DNA from: CALBPI01 sp038533155
GTDB taxonomy: Bacteria; Pseudomonadota; Gammaproteobacteria; Steroidobacterales; Woeseiaceae
Direction: 5' to 3'
Length of the DNA stretch: 64,000 nt
NCBI GenBank assembly: GCA_038533155.1
Contig: JBCAZH010000009.1
Location: forward strand, 1-64,000
Below the pieces are notes generated by a model that searched no databases, was not told where the DNA came from, and was given only the letters and a program-made list of their open reading frames with translations. A program made the translations under genes and the position numbers. Shown here in pieces: positions 17,988-27,565 of this stretch; positions within the stretch are counted from its first letter, which is position 1, and each line of letters starts with the position of its first letter.

Positions 17988-19808
17988 GTGACATCGAAGG
18001 GACAAGCCGGCGCCAATCCGCCAGGAATGGGGCTGGGCGTTTTTGGTTTCAGCCGCAAAGCGCTGACGCTCGTTTGGACCACCAGTCGTCCACTGACACT
18101 GGCGTTCGGGCTGCTGACGCTGGTCGCCGGCCTGCTGCCTGCCGCGATGGCTTGGGTCGGTCAGTTGATTGTCGACGCTGTGGTGGATGCGATACGAAAC
18201 GGCACAGGCCCTGCGACAGCGTTGCGCTGGGTCGCAGTGGAAGGCGGTCTCTTTCTTGCGATCAGCGCGGCGCAACGCGGCATTAGTCTTTGCCAGTCGC
18301 TGCTGCGCGCTCAGCTTGGCCACCGCGTCAACGTGATGATCCTCGACAAGGCTCTGACACTGTCGGTCGCTCAGTTCGAAGACGCTAGCTTTTACGACAA
18401 ACTGACCCGTGCGCGGCGCGAGGCCTCCAGTCGACCACTCAGCTTGGTCAATCGTACGTTCGCACTCATTCAAAACAGTATTTCGTTGATCAGCTACGCA
18501 ATCCTATTGGTGCAGTTTTCGGTGTGGGCAGTGCTGATCCTACTCCTCGCCGGAATTCCGTCGTTCATCGCGGAAACGCGTTTTTCGGGGGATGCCTTCC
18601 GGTTGTTCCGCTGGCGGTCACCCGACTCGCGCATGCAGATGTACCTCGAGACCGTTCTGGCTCGAGAGGATCACGTAAAAGAGGTGAAGCTCTTCCGCCT
18701 CGGACCCATGTTGTTGCAGCGCTACCGATCGATTTTCTCGCGCTTATTCGGTGAGGATCGGCAGCTCACAATTCGGCGTGAAACCTGGGGATTTGCGCTC
18801 GGAATCTTGAGCGCGGGTGCGTTCTACTTCAGCTACGGCTGGATTGCGGTAGCTGCTGTTGGAGGGGCGATTAGCCTCGGGCAAATGACGATGTATCTGT
18901 TGGTGTTCAGGCAAGGCCAGTCTGCGGTCTCGGCCAGCCTGTCTGCGATCAGTGGGATGTACGAAGACAATTTGTACCTTTCGAACTTGTATGAATACCT
19001 CGATCAACCCTCGCCCGTCGCGCGCGGCACAGCGACTCAAGGACAAACCCCTGGATCTGGGATCCAACTGAACGGCGTGAGCTTCACTTATCCCGGCGCG
19101 ACACAGCCCGCCCTAACCGATATTTCTCTGACCATTCGTCCCGGAGAGTCACTGGCATTGGTGGGCGAGAACGGCGCCGGTAAAACGACGTTGATCAAAC
19201 TGTTAACCGGTTTGTACCCACCCGACGCGGGCAGCATCACGCTCGACGGCACCGCACTTAAAGACTGGCAGCAAGATGCCCTGCTAAAACGCTTCGGTGT
19301 CATATTCCAGGACTTTACCCACTACCAGATGAGTGTCGGAGAAAACATTGGCGCAGGTGATGTCGATGCTTTCGAAGATCGGGCGCGCTGGGCCGAAGCT
19401 GCGCGGGATGGCATGGCCGCACCGTTTATCGAACGGCTGGAAGAGGGCTTCGATACCCAACTTGGGCGATGGTTTGCAAAGGGGCAAGAACTGTCGATCG
19501 GGCAGTGGCAGAAGATGGCGCTATCACGAGCGTTTATGCGGCAGAACGCGGATATCCTGATTCTGGATGAGCCCACAGCGGCGATGGATGCTGCGGCCGA
19601 AGCCGAGATGTTCGAACATTTCCAAGACCTCACCAGCAACAAGATCACGATGTTGATTTCACATCGATTTTCGACCGTACGGCGCGCCGATCAGATTATC
19701 GTCATCGAACACGGCCGGATCGTTGAGCATGGCACACATGAAGCGTTGATGGCGGCGGGTGATCGCTACGCTCGGCTGTTTACATTGCAAGCTGAAGGCT
19801 ATCGTTAA
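17988..19808 (+). CDS. ABC exporter, fused permease and ATPase
   Basis: A 606-residue half-transporter. A six-helix permease domain (about residues 25-330) is followed by one nucleotide-binding domain. Walker A is GENGAGKTTL near residue 393, the signature is ELSIGQWQK rather than LSGGQ, and Walker B is ILILDEPTAAMD with the catalytic Glu. The H-loop is in LISHRFST. It should dimerise and export a hydrophobic compound or peptide, but the cargo is unknown. The start is a GTG at 17988 with a poor ribosome site, suggesting coupling to the preceding small gene. The variant signature is used by a known subgroup of exporters. Confidence 0.88.
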   Translation: MTSKGQAGANPPGMGLGVFGFSRKALTLVWTTSRPLTLAFGLLTLVAGLLPAAMAWVGQLIVDAVVDAIRNGTGPATALRWVAVEGGLFLAISAAQRGISLCQSLLRAQLGHRVNVMILDKALTLSVAQFEDASFYDKLTRARREASSRPLSLVNRTFALIQNSISLISYAILLVQFSVWAVLILLLAGIPSFIAETRFSGDAFRLFRWRSPDSRMQMYLETVLAREDHVKEVKLFRLGPMLLQRYRSIFSRLFGEDRQLTIRRETWGFALGILSAGAFYFSYGWIAVAAVGGAISLGQMTMYLLVFRQGQSAVSASLSAISGMYEDNLYLSNLYEYLDQPSPVARGTATQGQTPGSGIQLNGVSFTYPGATQPALTDISLTIRPGESLALVGENGAGKTTLIKLLTGLYPPDAGSITLDGTALKDWQQDALLKRFGVIFQDFTHYQMSVGENIGAGDVDAFEDRARWAEAARDGMAAPFIERLEEGFDTQLGRWFAKGQELSIGQWQKMALSRAFMRQNADILILDEPTAAMDAAAEAEMFEHFQDLTSNKITMLISHRFSTVRRADQIIVIEHGRIVEHGTHEALMAAGDRYARLFTLQAEGYR

Positions 19809-19866
19809 CGTTCGATGATCGGCACCGGTCTGCTAAAGTTAGCGGCTGAACCATTTGGGGACTCTC

Positions 19867-21147
19867 ATGCGTCGCGTTTTCGTTACGTTTTCAACTTTTT
19901 TCTGGCTGCTGTTACTCGGTGCTTGCGGTTCCGAACCGGAGACTGAAGCTGCGAATCCAGATTCCGTTCGGATCGGGCCATGGCACGCCAACATCACGGT
20001 TCCCGGCGGCGACATCAAATTCGGTATGGAGGTCGCGGGAACCGACGCCGGACTTGAAGTGACGCTGATCAACGGCAGCGAGCGCGTTCGGGTTCCGGCG
20101 GTTGACTGGCGCGATGGCGAACTGACCTTACGTTTCCCAGCGTTTAACAATGAAATCCGCGCTCGGTTGAAGGACGACATACTCAGCGGCACGCTGACCC
20201 TGGTGAAACGATACGGCAAGACGCAGGTCATGCCATTCGTCGCGCGGCCCGGCGCGCGACCCGCCGACGACGATGCCCGCGCCGCGGCCGCGGACCTTTC
20301 CGGACGTTGGGCGGTAACGTTCACGGAACCGGATGAAACACGCTATCCGGCAATCGGTGAATTTAGTCAGCGCGGCAATCGGCTGCTCGGGACCTTTTTG
20401 ACCCAAACCGGCGACTATCGTTACCTCGGCGGGGTGGTCGACGGCAAATCCATGGAACTGTCCACATTCGACGGTGCACACGCATTTCTCTTCACGGCGA
20501 CGGTCGATGAAGCGGGTCAGGTCGCCGGCAAATTCTGGTCAGGCACCGAGCACCAAGAGACTTGGACGGGTGTGCGTGACGCGAACGCCAGCTTGGCTGA
20601 CCCGACAACTCTGACGAAACTCAAACCCGGCTACGACAAGTTCACGTTTGAGTTTCCGGATCTCGATGGCGAAAACGTGTCGCTGGATGACCCTCGGTTT
20701 GACGACAAAATTGTTGTGGTCACGCTCGCGGGTAGCTGGTGTCCAAACTGCCACGATGAGGCCGCCTTCATGAGCGAGATTTACCCGGCCTACCGCGAAC
20801 GCGGTGTTGAGGTCGTTGCATTGATGTTTGAACATCTAGAAGAGCGCACCGCCGCAATCGAACAGATCCGCCAGTTTCGTGAAAAATTCGGCATCGAATA
20901 TGTGACTTTGCTCGCGGGCATTTCAGATAAAACACTCGCCAACGAGGCGCTACCTGCGCTCGACAAAGTGCTCGCGTTCCCGACCACGATATTTGTTGAT
21001 CGCGAAGGGGTCGTTAGAGAAATCCACACTGGGTTTTCTGGGCCCGGCACAGGCAAACACTACGATGAGACGCGCCAATACATCACTGGCGTCATCGATT
21101 CATTGATCGCAGAGTTGCCGGACGCAACGGCTTCTGATCCTTCCTGA
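19867..21147 (+). CDS. lipoprotein with TlpA-like thioredoxin domain
   Basis: A predicted lipoprotein of 426 residues (signal ending LLLLGAC). An N-terminal region of about 230 residues is rich in beta strands and has no cysteines. It contains two similar blocks (PWHANITVPGGDIKFGMEV and AVTFTEPDETRYPAIGEF). A thioredoxin-fold domain of the TlpA/AhpC-TSA kind follows, with active-site WCPNC at 291-295 and a cis-proline region AFPTTIFVD. It probably reduces or exchanges disulfides in the periplasm. The ATG at 19867 follows GGGGAC; a TTG at 19855 overlaps that site. YajQ follows after 22 bases. Confidence 0.85.
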   Translation: MRRVFVTFSTFFWLLLLGACGSEPETEAANPDSVRIGPWHANITVPGGDIKFGMEVAGTDAGLEVTLINGSERVRVPAVDWRDGELTLRFPAFNNEIRARLKDDILSGTLTLVKRYGKTQVMPFVARPGARPADDDARAAAADLSGRWAVTFTEPDETRYPAIGEFSQRGNRLLGTFLTQTGDYRYLGGVVDGKSMELSTFDGAHAFLFTATVDEAGQVAGKFWSGTEHQETWTGVRDANASLADPTTLTKLKPGYDKFTFEFPDLDGENVSLDDPRFDDKIVVVTLAGSWCPNCHDEAAFMSEIYPAYRERGVEVVALMFEHLEERTAAIEQIRQFREKFGIEYVTLLAGISDKTLANEALPALDKVLAFPTTIFVDREGVVREIHTGFSGPGTGKHYDETRQYITGVIDSLIAELPDATASDPS

Positions 21148-21169
21148 TCCGTAACAGACGGAGACCACT

Positions 21170-21652
21170 ATGCCCTCATTCGACGTCGTATCCGAAGTGG
21201 ATATGCATGAACTCACCAACGCGGTTGATCAGGCGAACCGGGAAGTGAGCAATCGGTTTGACTTCAAGGGGACTGGCGCCGAGTTCTCGCTCAACGAATC
21301 GACCGTAAATCTCAAAGCGCAAGTTGAGTTCCAACTCAAGCAGATGTTGGACATCTTGCACAACAAACTTTCGAAACGCGGCATCGATATCGGCTGTCTC
21401 GACGAGCAGGAACCTGAGACCAGTGGTCAGGAAGCGCGCCAAACGATCGTCGTACGCCAGGGCATCGACAGTGCGTTGGCGAAAAAACTCGTCAAGACCA
21501 TCAAGGATGCAAAACTGAAAGTACAAGCGGCCATCCAGGGTGACCAGGTCCGTGTGACCGGCAAGAAGCGCGACGATCTACAGAGCGTCATCAGCCTGCT
21601 ACGGGAAAGCGATCACGGTATGCCCCTGCAGTTCAACAACTTCCGCGACTGA
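21170..21652 (+). CDS. yajQ: YajQ family nucleotide-binding protein
   Basis: Family members are small cytosolic proteins that bind nucleotides and RNA; a Xanthomonas homologue binds cyclic di-GMP. The 160-residue protein begins with the hallmark MPSFDVVSEVDMHELTNAVDQ and ends MPLQFNNFRD, both diagnostic. GGAGACC precedes the ATG. It lies eight bases before ppc and probably shares its transcript. A diguanylate cyclase gene is 10 kb away but not linked. Confidence 0.95.
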   Translation: MPSFDVVSEVDMHELTNAVDQANREVSNRFDFKGTGAEFSLNESTVNLKAQVEFQLKQMLDILHNKLSKRGIDIGCLDEQEPETSGQEARQTIVVRQGIDSALAKKLVKTIKDAKLKVQAAIQGDQVRVTGKKRDDLQSVISLLRESDHGMPLQFNNFRD

Positions 21653-21660
21653 GACGACTG

Positions 21661-24393
21661 ATGACCCACAAACCGCCAGGCCGCAAAGACCTTGTTTTCG
21701 CCGATAAGGACAGGGCATTACGCAGCGACGTTCGAACACTAGGCAAGATGGTCGGCGAGCTACTGCGCGAACAAGGTGGCGACGCATTTTACGAGCATGT
21801 GGAAAAAGCGCGGCGTGAGGCGATTTTGCGCCGCGAGGGCGAGCGCAGTATCGATGACCTCGCCACCGTAGTCGGCAAACCCGATGCGCCGGAAGCACAA
21901 AATTTCATCCGTGCATTCTCGACCTATTTCCAACTCGTCAACACCGCGGAGAAGGTTCACCGCATTCGACGCCGACGTGAGTACATGCGCGAGAACAACA
22001 CGCATCAGCCCCACGGCGCGCACGACCTGTTTCAACAATTCCGGGAAGCCGGGTGCAGTCTCGAAGATATTCGTACCGCGCTTGAGAACACAATGGTGGA
22101 GCCGGTGTTCACCGCGCACCCCACAGAACCGACACGCAGGACCATCCTGCGCAAAGAGCAGAGAATTGTGCGCAAGCTGGTCGACCTTCTCGACCCAGGG
22201 CTGCCGCCGCAGGAAGTTAATGCGGCTCTCGCCGTGATCCGAGCCGAAGTCACGTCGGGCTGGCAAACCGAAGAACATCCCAGCGAGAGCATGACGGTCG
22301 CCGACGAACTGGAACACGTGCTGTTCTTTTTGACCGATGTGATCTATCGCGTCATTCCACCGTTCTACGAGAATTTGCAAGACGCGCTCGAGCAAAGCTA
22401 CGGCGAAAAGGCCGCGAGCGCGTTCGATATACCGCTCCTAACCGCCTTCGCCTCGTGGGTCGGCGGCGACATGGATGGCAACCCAAATGTCGGGGCCAAG
22501 ACCATTCGCAACACGCTCGCGCGGCAGCGCAGTCTGATCCTGGATCTGTATTACCGCGAATGCGCGGACGTCGCCGGCAAGCTCAGCCAGTGCCGGGATC
22601 GCGTCGACATCAGCGAGGCGATCGAATCCCGGATCAGCGAGTATCGACAACACTTCAGCAAAGCCTGGGGCGACGTACCGAACCGCCATCGCGACATGCC
22701 CTACCGCGCTTTTTTGAAGCTGATTCAAGCGAGATTACAAAGCACTTACGACGACGATGCGTTTCCGTACGAGTCGGCGGACGAATTTGCGAGCGACATC
22801 GGTCTTATCGCGGACAGTCTAAAGGCCCATCGAGGCCAAAACGCGGGCTTGTTTGCCGTACAACGCTTGCAGCGCCGGGTTGAGTGTTTCGGATTCCATA
22901 TGGCGACGCTCGATATACGCCAAGATGCGCTGGTACATCGAGAGGTCATCGGAAAATGTCTTGGGGACGACGCGTGGCTGACCCGATCTTCTGATGAGCG
23001 GCTTGCCCGGTTGTGCGAGGCCATCACATCGCGTGAAGCGCCAGTCGATACACAGGATACGCAGGTTCGCAAGACACTCGCAGTCTTTCAGTCGATCGCG
23101 TTTTGTCATCGCAAGTACGGCAGGCGCTCAATCGGACCGTACATCATCAGCATGACCCAAGGCGCCGATGACGTCGTATCGGTCTTGTTATTGGCGCAGT
23201 GGGCCGAGCTCGGTAACCGGCGCGGGGAAGTGCCACTGGATATCGCACCGCTGCTGGAAACAGTAGATGACCTCGACGCGGGTCCCGGCATTATGAAGTC
23301 ACTGCTCGCGAATCCTGTGTACCGCAAGCACCTAGAACGACGTGGTGATCGTCAGACGATCATGATCGGCTACTCCGACAGCAACAAGGACGGAGGCATC
23401 GCGTCGGCACGGTGGGCTTTGCATCAAGCGCAAGCTGCACTGCGGGACACGCTGGCGGAACATGAAATCGAGCTGACACTGTTCCACGGCCGCGGTGGTA
23501 CGGTCAGCCGAGGCGGTAGCAAAATGCACGACGCGGTTCGTGGTGCCCCGGCTGGCACTGTGGCCGGTCGCATGCGCTTCACCGAGCAAGGCGAGATCAT
23601 CAACGAGAAGTATGGCTTGCGTGGCATCGCCATGCGCACACTGGAGCAGTCAGCAGCTTCTGTTGCTGCGGCTAGTCTACTGCCGGCCGCCAACGAAACC
23701 GTACACACCGATTGGTCGCGGATGATGTCGACGGTCGCTAAAGCCAGTCGTGACAAGTACCAGCACCTGACCCGACACAGTGAGGGGTTCTTCCAGTACT
23801 TCCGCCAAGCGACGCCGATCGATGTCATCGAACGCATGCGCATCGGGTCACGTCCGGCATCCCGCCGTGAGCAAAAGGGCATCAACGATTTACGGGCGAT
23901 TCCGTGGGTCTTTGCATGGACCCAGGCGCGATTTGTACTGCCCGGCTGGTACGGCCTCGGCACAGGACTTGAGGCGGCCGTGCAGGAGTTCGGCGCACCC
24001 GCGTTCTCAAAAATGATGAAAGATTGGCACTTTGTTCGAGCTTTGATGGCCGACGCGGAGATGGTGCTTGCGAAGTCCGATCTCGAAATTGCTTCTCGTT
24101 ATTCCATGCTGGCCGGCGAGCTGCACGAGAAGTTCTACCCAGTCATTAAGGAAGAATTCGACAAGACGCTGCATTTCATTCTCGAATTGTCGGATGCGCG
24201 CTGGTTGCTCGACGGGGACAAAACCCTGCAAAGAACGATTATGTTGCGCAACCCTTACATCGATCCGATGAGTTTGTTGCAGATCGATTTGCTAGAGCGC
24301 TGGCGTGCGGGTTCGCGCGAAGACGACAAGCTACTAGGCGCGCTGTTGGCAAGCGTGAACGGTATTGCACAGGGTCTGCAGAACACCGGGTGA
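21661..24393 (+). CDS. ppc: phosphoenolpyruvate carboxylase
   Basis: The enzyme carboxylates PEP with bicarbonate to oxaloacetate to refill the TCA cycle. The 910-residue protein has FTAHPTEPTRRT with the catalytic His, GGDMDGNPNV, GYSDSNKDGG and the FHGRGGTVSRGG loop. It ends in the invariant QNTG, whose glycine is required for activity in homologues. The MFS gene that follows starts inside its stop codon (GTGA). Confidence 0.97.
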   Translation: MTHKPPGRKDLVFADKDRALRSDVRTLGKMVGELLREQGGDAFYEHVEKARREAILRREGERSIDDLATVVGKPDAPEAQNFIRAFSTYFQLVNTAEKVHRIRRRREYMRENNTHQPHGAHDLFQQFREAGCSLEDIRTALENTMVEPVFTAHPTEPTRRTILRKEQRIVRKLVDLLDPGLPPQEVNAALAVIRAEVTSGWQTEEHPSESMTVADELEHVLFFLTDVIYRVIPPFYENLQDALEQSYGEKAASAFDIPLLTAFASWVGGDMDGNPNVGAKTIRNTLARQRSLILDLYYRECADVAGKLSQCRDRVDISEAIESRISEYRQHFSKAWGDVPNRHRDMPYRAFLKLIQARLQSTYDDDAFPYESADEFASDIGLIADSLKAHRGQNAGLFAVQRLQRRVECFGFHMATLDIRQDALVHREVIGKCLGDDAWLTRSSDERLARLCEAITSREAPVDTQDTQVRKTLAVFQSIAFCHRKYGRRSIGPYIISMTQGADDVVSVLLLAQWAELGNRRGEVPLDIAPLLETVDDLDAGPGIMKSLLANPVYRKHLERRGDRQTIMIGYSDSNKDGGIASARWALHQAQAALRDTLAEHEIELTLFHGRGGTVSRGGSKMHDAVRGAPAGTVAGRMRFTEQGEIINEKYGLRGIAMRTLEQSAASVAAASLLPAANETVHTDWSRMMSTVAKASRDKYQHLTRHSEGFFQYFRQATPIDVIERMRIGSRPASRREQKGINDLRAIPWVFAWTQARFVLPGWYGLGTGLEAAVQEFGAPAFSKMMKDWHFVRALMADAEMVLAKSDLEIASRYSMLAGELHEKFYPVIKEEFDKTLHFILELSDARWLLDGDKTLQRTIMLRNPYIDPMSLLQIDLLERWRAGSREDDKLLGALLASVNGIAQGLQNTG

Positions 24394-25664
24394 GTGAGAT
24401 CACCCCAACGCCGGCAGGGGCCGCATCGCTACTTAAGGAACGCCGGTTGGCGTTTGCGCTTCTGCTCGGCGCTGTGTGCTGCATTGGGATGGGGCAAACC
24501 GTCACGTTCAGCATTCTGCCTCCCATCGGTCGCGAGCTGGGTCTCAGTGAGCGACAAGTCGGATTAATCTTCTCCGTCTCTGCATTGCTTTGGGTTGTGA
24601 CAAGCCCACTGTGGGGACGCATGAGCGATCGATTTGGGCGCAAGCCGATTCTGATCGTCGGGATGCTCGGTTACATCGTCTCCACGATCGGATTCGTCTC
24701 GGTCATTAGTCACGGACTGACCGGTGCGAGTGCGCTGACATTGGTGTATGTGTTGATGATCGCCACACGCAGCATCTATGGACTCATCGGACCGGGTGTA
24801 CGCGTCGCGTCTCAGGCGTACATCGTCGACCGGACCGATCGGAAGGACCGCACTGTCGCCATCGCGGGTATGGCCGCAGCTTTCGGCCTTGGAAACGTGC
24901 TTGGCCCTGGACTGGGTAGCGCGTTCAGCGTGTTCGGGCTGCTGGCCCCGTTTTGGTTAATCGTCGGTCTCGTGGCAACTGTAATGATCGCCACGATTGT
25001 GTTGCTGCCTGAAAAATCGGCACCGGGGCAGCGCCGCCAGCAGGTGAAACTCTCGTTTCGGGACCCAAGGCTCGGCGCCTTCGTGCTTTACGGCTTGTTG
25101 GTCAGCTTCGCGGTTGCGACCCCGATGCAGACCAGTGCTTTTCTGTTCATTGATGTACTCGAGTTTTCCACCGACGAAGCGGCGCAATATGTCGGCGTCG
25201 GTCTTTCAGGTGCTGCGATGGCGGCGCTCTTTTCGCAACTGGTTCTCGTGCAGCGCTTTCGACTGTCGCCGCGCACCATGATGATCAGTGGCGCATGTCT
25301 GATCGGTGCCGCACAGCTCGGCCTTGCGTTCGGACAGAGTTTCGCGCCCGTCGTGTTTGCGCTGATGCTGAACGGACTGGGTGCAGGGCTCGCGCTGCCC
25401 GGCTTCAGTGCGGGTGCATCACTCGCAGTCAGCGCTGACGAGCAAGGCGCGGTGGCTGGGTTAACCGGCGCATTGAACGCCGCTGGTTTCTCGATCGTGC
25501 CGGTCATCCATTTAACACTCTATGCGATCTCACCGGTTTGGCCCTTCCTGCTAAACTCGGTGTTGATGGTCGCGATGGTGATACTCACGTTGAATCATCG
25601 TGGTTTACGGCGGTCTGGCGATACTGATCTTGAGGAACCGGAAGAGCCTCCCGTCGCGTCCTAG
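24390..25664 (+). CDS. MFS transporter, drug-efflux type
   Basis: A 424-residue, 12-helix inner-membrane carrier. The loop 2-3 motif reads GRMSDRFGRKPIL, typical of the proton antiporters that include tetracycline and multidrug exporters. A GxxxGPGLGS motif in helix 5 (GNVLGPGLGS) supports export. The GTG start overlaps the ppc stop by four bases, so the two are coupled. No regulator or substrate clue is adjacent. Confidence 0.85.
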   Translation: MSEITPTPAGAASLLKERRLAFALLLGAVCCIGMGQTVTFSILPPIGRELGLSERQVGLIFSVSALLWVVTSPLWGRMSDRFGRKPILIVGMLGYIVSTIGFVSVISHGLTGASALTLVYVLMIATRSIYGLIGPGVRVASQAYIVDRTDRKDRTVAIAGMAAAFGLGNVLGPGLGSAFSVFGLLAPFWLIVGLVATVMIATIVLLPEKSAPGQRRQQVKLSFRDPRLGAFVLYGLLVSFAVATPMQTSAFLFIDVLEFSTDEAAQYVGVGLSGAAMAALFSQLVLVQRFRLSPRTMMISGACLIGAAQLGLAFGQSFAPVVFALMLNGLGAGLALPGFSAGASLAVSADEQGAVAGLTGALNAAGFSIVPVIHLTLYAISPVWPFLLNSVLMVAMVILTLNHRGLRRSGDTDLEEPEEPPVAS

Positions 25665-25700
25665 CCAAACACTACCTCCGAAGGCCGGCCAAAACACATC

Positions 25701-26156
25701 ATGAATTCGCAGAGTCTTAAGCCACCGTTGACCGTCTTTCACGATGCATCGTGTCCGATTTGTCGGGCGGAGATGGAAGAACTCGTTCGCATCGACGATG
25801 AAGGCAAACTCGAACTGGTCGACTGCTCGACGGACGGTTTTGTCGATGTTCGGTGTGAGGATGCAGGTCTGACTCAGACCGAACTGATGAGCGCGCTGTA
25901 CATCGTCGATCGCGACGACCAATGGCGTAGTGGCCCCGATGCTTTCGCGGAAATTTATGGTGTTTTAGGCATGGATCGGATGGCACGTGTTTGGGGACGT
26001 GGCTGGTGGCGCCCATTGGTCAATCTCGGCTACCGCCTGTTTGCGTTGACACGGGGCTGGCTCGCGCCGCTTGGCATAGATCGTGCGGTTCGGTGGTGGG
26101 TGCGCAAAGAGGCTGAGGCAGCGGCCACTCGCAGCTCAGCCTGCCGTACCGACTGA
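25701..26156 (+). CDS. DCC-family thiol-disulfide oxidoreductase (DUF393)
   Basis: A 151-residue protein of the DUF393 family, whose members have a thioredoxin-like fold. The N-terminal motif is FHDASCPICRAEM, giving a CxxC pair near residues 18-21. The usual pattern of hydrophobic strands and a GxxWxRPLVNLGYRLFALTR segment follows. Physiological targets of the family are not established. It overlaps the convergent TfpX-like gene by 21 bases. Confidence 0.85.
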   Translation: MNSQSLKPPLTVFHDASCPICRAEMEELVRIDDEGKLELVDCSTDGFVDVRCEDAGLTQTELMSALYIVDRDDQWRSGPDAFAEIYGVLGMDRMARVWGRGWWRPLVNLGYRLFALTRGWLAPLGIDRAVRWWVRKEAEAAATRSSACRTD

Positions 26157-26945
26157 CTCCGGCGCTTGTTCCTGACTTGGCCGCGCTGGGCGCGCAAAGA
26201 GCGCCCAGGGCTCAGCATCGACCACATCCACCAACGCCGCGCTTCGGCCATCGACGACAGCGAGCATCGCTTCCAAACGCTTGTTGACCACGGGCACCAA
26301 TAACAAATCATCACGCGCGTCTTCGTGCCTAGCTTGCAGACGCGTCACGACCGACGCAAACGACGGATCCAGTTCGGTGAGGTCTGACAACGGTCGGGCG
26401 CGTTCGATGACCGCAGACTTGCCGTTCGGTAGACTGACCCAGTGCGCCGGTCGTCGTTCGATATCGATTCCAGACTCAAGCACCTGCACCATTAATTCGT
26501 CCCGTGCCGCGGGTTCTGTCGGTACCAATGCGACCGCGGCACATGGATTTGCCGGTACCCCCTCGCACGCGGAAATCGACTCCTCTCCGGCCTCAAACAC
26601 GACATCGCGTGCAGGCAGCACTGTGTAGCGATCGACCGCGAAGATCAGGTATCGCGGCCGCTCTTGGTAAAGCACGCCGGTACCGAAAATCAGCGCAGTA
26701 AGCTGGACCACCGCAATAAAAGACATATCGAACTTCAACCCCGGTTTGTTGGGTCGATAAAGGATGGCTGTCAGCAGCGGGCCAAGGACCAAATCGACGC
26801 CGATGAGTGTCTTCAACACGTTCTGTGCGCCGTTAATTTGGAAATACGGGGGTGGGTACCACTGCGTAAAAATCACGAAGAAAACGATCGAAACGATGCT
26901 GAGACTAATCGCGAAGTGCACGGCAACCGCTCTAAACTTACTCAT
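26136..26945 (-). CDS. TfpX/TfpZ-like type IV pilin accessory protein
   Basis: A 269-residue inner-membrane protein with three N-terminal helices (about residues 5-110), including QWYPPPYFQINGAQNVLKTLIGVDLVLGPLLT and then a VQLTALIFGTGVLYQERPRYLIFAVDRY segment. These are hallmarks of the TfpX/TfpZ (FimB-like) accessory proteins. About 150 periplasmic or soluble residues follow. Homologues are encoded next to pilins, but no pilin lies here. The frame is open to 27014, but MSKFRAVAVHF at 26945 fits the family. It diverges from the gene at 27032. Confidence 0.78.
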   Translation of the reverse strand: MSKFRAVAVHFAISLSIVSIVFFVIFTQWYPPPYFQINGAQNVLKTLIGVDLVLGPLLTAILYRPNKPGLKFDMSFIAVVQLTALIFGTGVLYQERPRYLIFAVDRYTVLPARDVVFEAGEESISACEGVPANPCAAVALVPTEPAARDELMVQVLESGIDIERRPAHWVSLPNGKSAVIERARPLSDLTELDPSFASVVTRLQARHEDARDDLLLVPVVNKRLEAMLAVVDGRSAALVDVVDAEPWALFARPARPSQEQAPESVGTAG

Positions 26946-27031
26946 CGGACATCTCACGTATATTTCAATACACTGCATTGCGCATAATACGCAAAAGCAA
27001 AAGCGCAACGACATTTCGGCGGAGATATTGA

Positions 27032-27559
27032 ATGAAGCAATCGCAAGACCGTATGAACCAGATCACATCTTTGGTTGCGATTTTGATTTCTGTCATCGCC
27101 ATGGTGCTGTCCATCGTCGAGGTCTCCGCGATGCGCGAACAGCAGCGCGCCGACGTCTGGCCCTATCTTGAGATCACCCAACACTACACAAGCGAAGGCT
27201 TCGCCCTACGGGTGACCAACAAGGGTGTTGGGCCGGCACTCGTCGGGTCCGCCTCAATGTTCGACGGTGATCGACGCATCTCGGATCTCACCGCGTTCAT
27301 TGCGGAGACGGTGGGGGAAGATCAAGCCTTTGGCTACGAGGCATACGGCAGCCGCAGCGTGCAGAATGCGGTCATGGCCGCCGGGGAGAGTGTCGATCTT
27401 TTCTCGGTCGGTTGGACAGATGCATCGCGCCTGCTGCTCGAGCGCTGGACTGCCGAGAACAACATCGACTATCGAGTATGCTACTGCTCGATCCATGAAG
27501 ACTGTTGGCGCGCAGCGCTATCCATGGAACGCGCCGAAAGCGCGCAGCAGTGTCGTTGA
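27032..27559 (+). CDS. membrane-anchored hypothetical protein
   Basis: I do not recognise a named family. The 175-residue protein has one N-terminal membrane segment (ITSLVAILISVIAMVLSIVE). A predicted coil (REQQRADVWPYLEIT) and a beta-rich outer domain follow. The C-terminus has four cysteines (YCSIHEDC with neighbours). This layout, a helix followed by an Ig-like fold starting WPYLEI, recurs in hypothetical proteins of aquatic gammaproteobacteria, from memory only. The flavoprotein gene starts six bases after the stop. Confidence 0.7.
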   Translation: MKQSQDRMNQITSLVAILISVIAMVLSIVEVSAMREQQRADVWPYLEITQHYTSEGFALRVTNKGVGPALVGSASMFDGDRRISDLTAFIAETVGEDQAFGYEAYGSRSVQNAVMAAGESVDLFSVGWTDASRLLLERWTAENNIDYRVCYCSIHEDCWRAALSMERAESAQQCR

Positions 27560-27565
27560 AGACCT

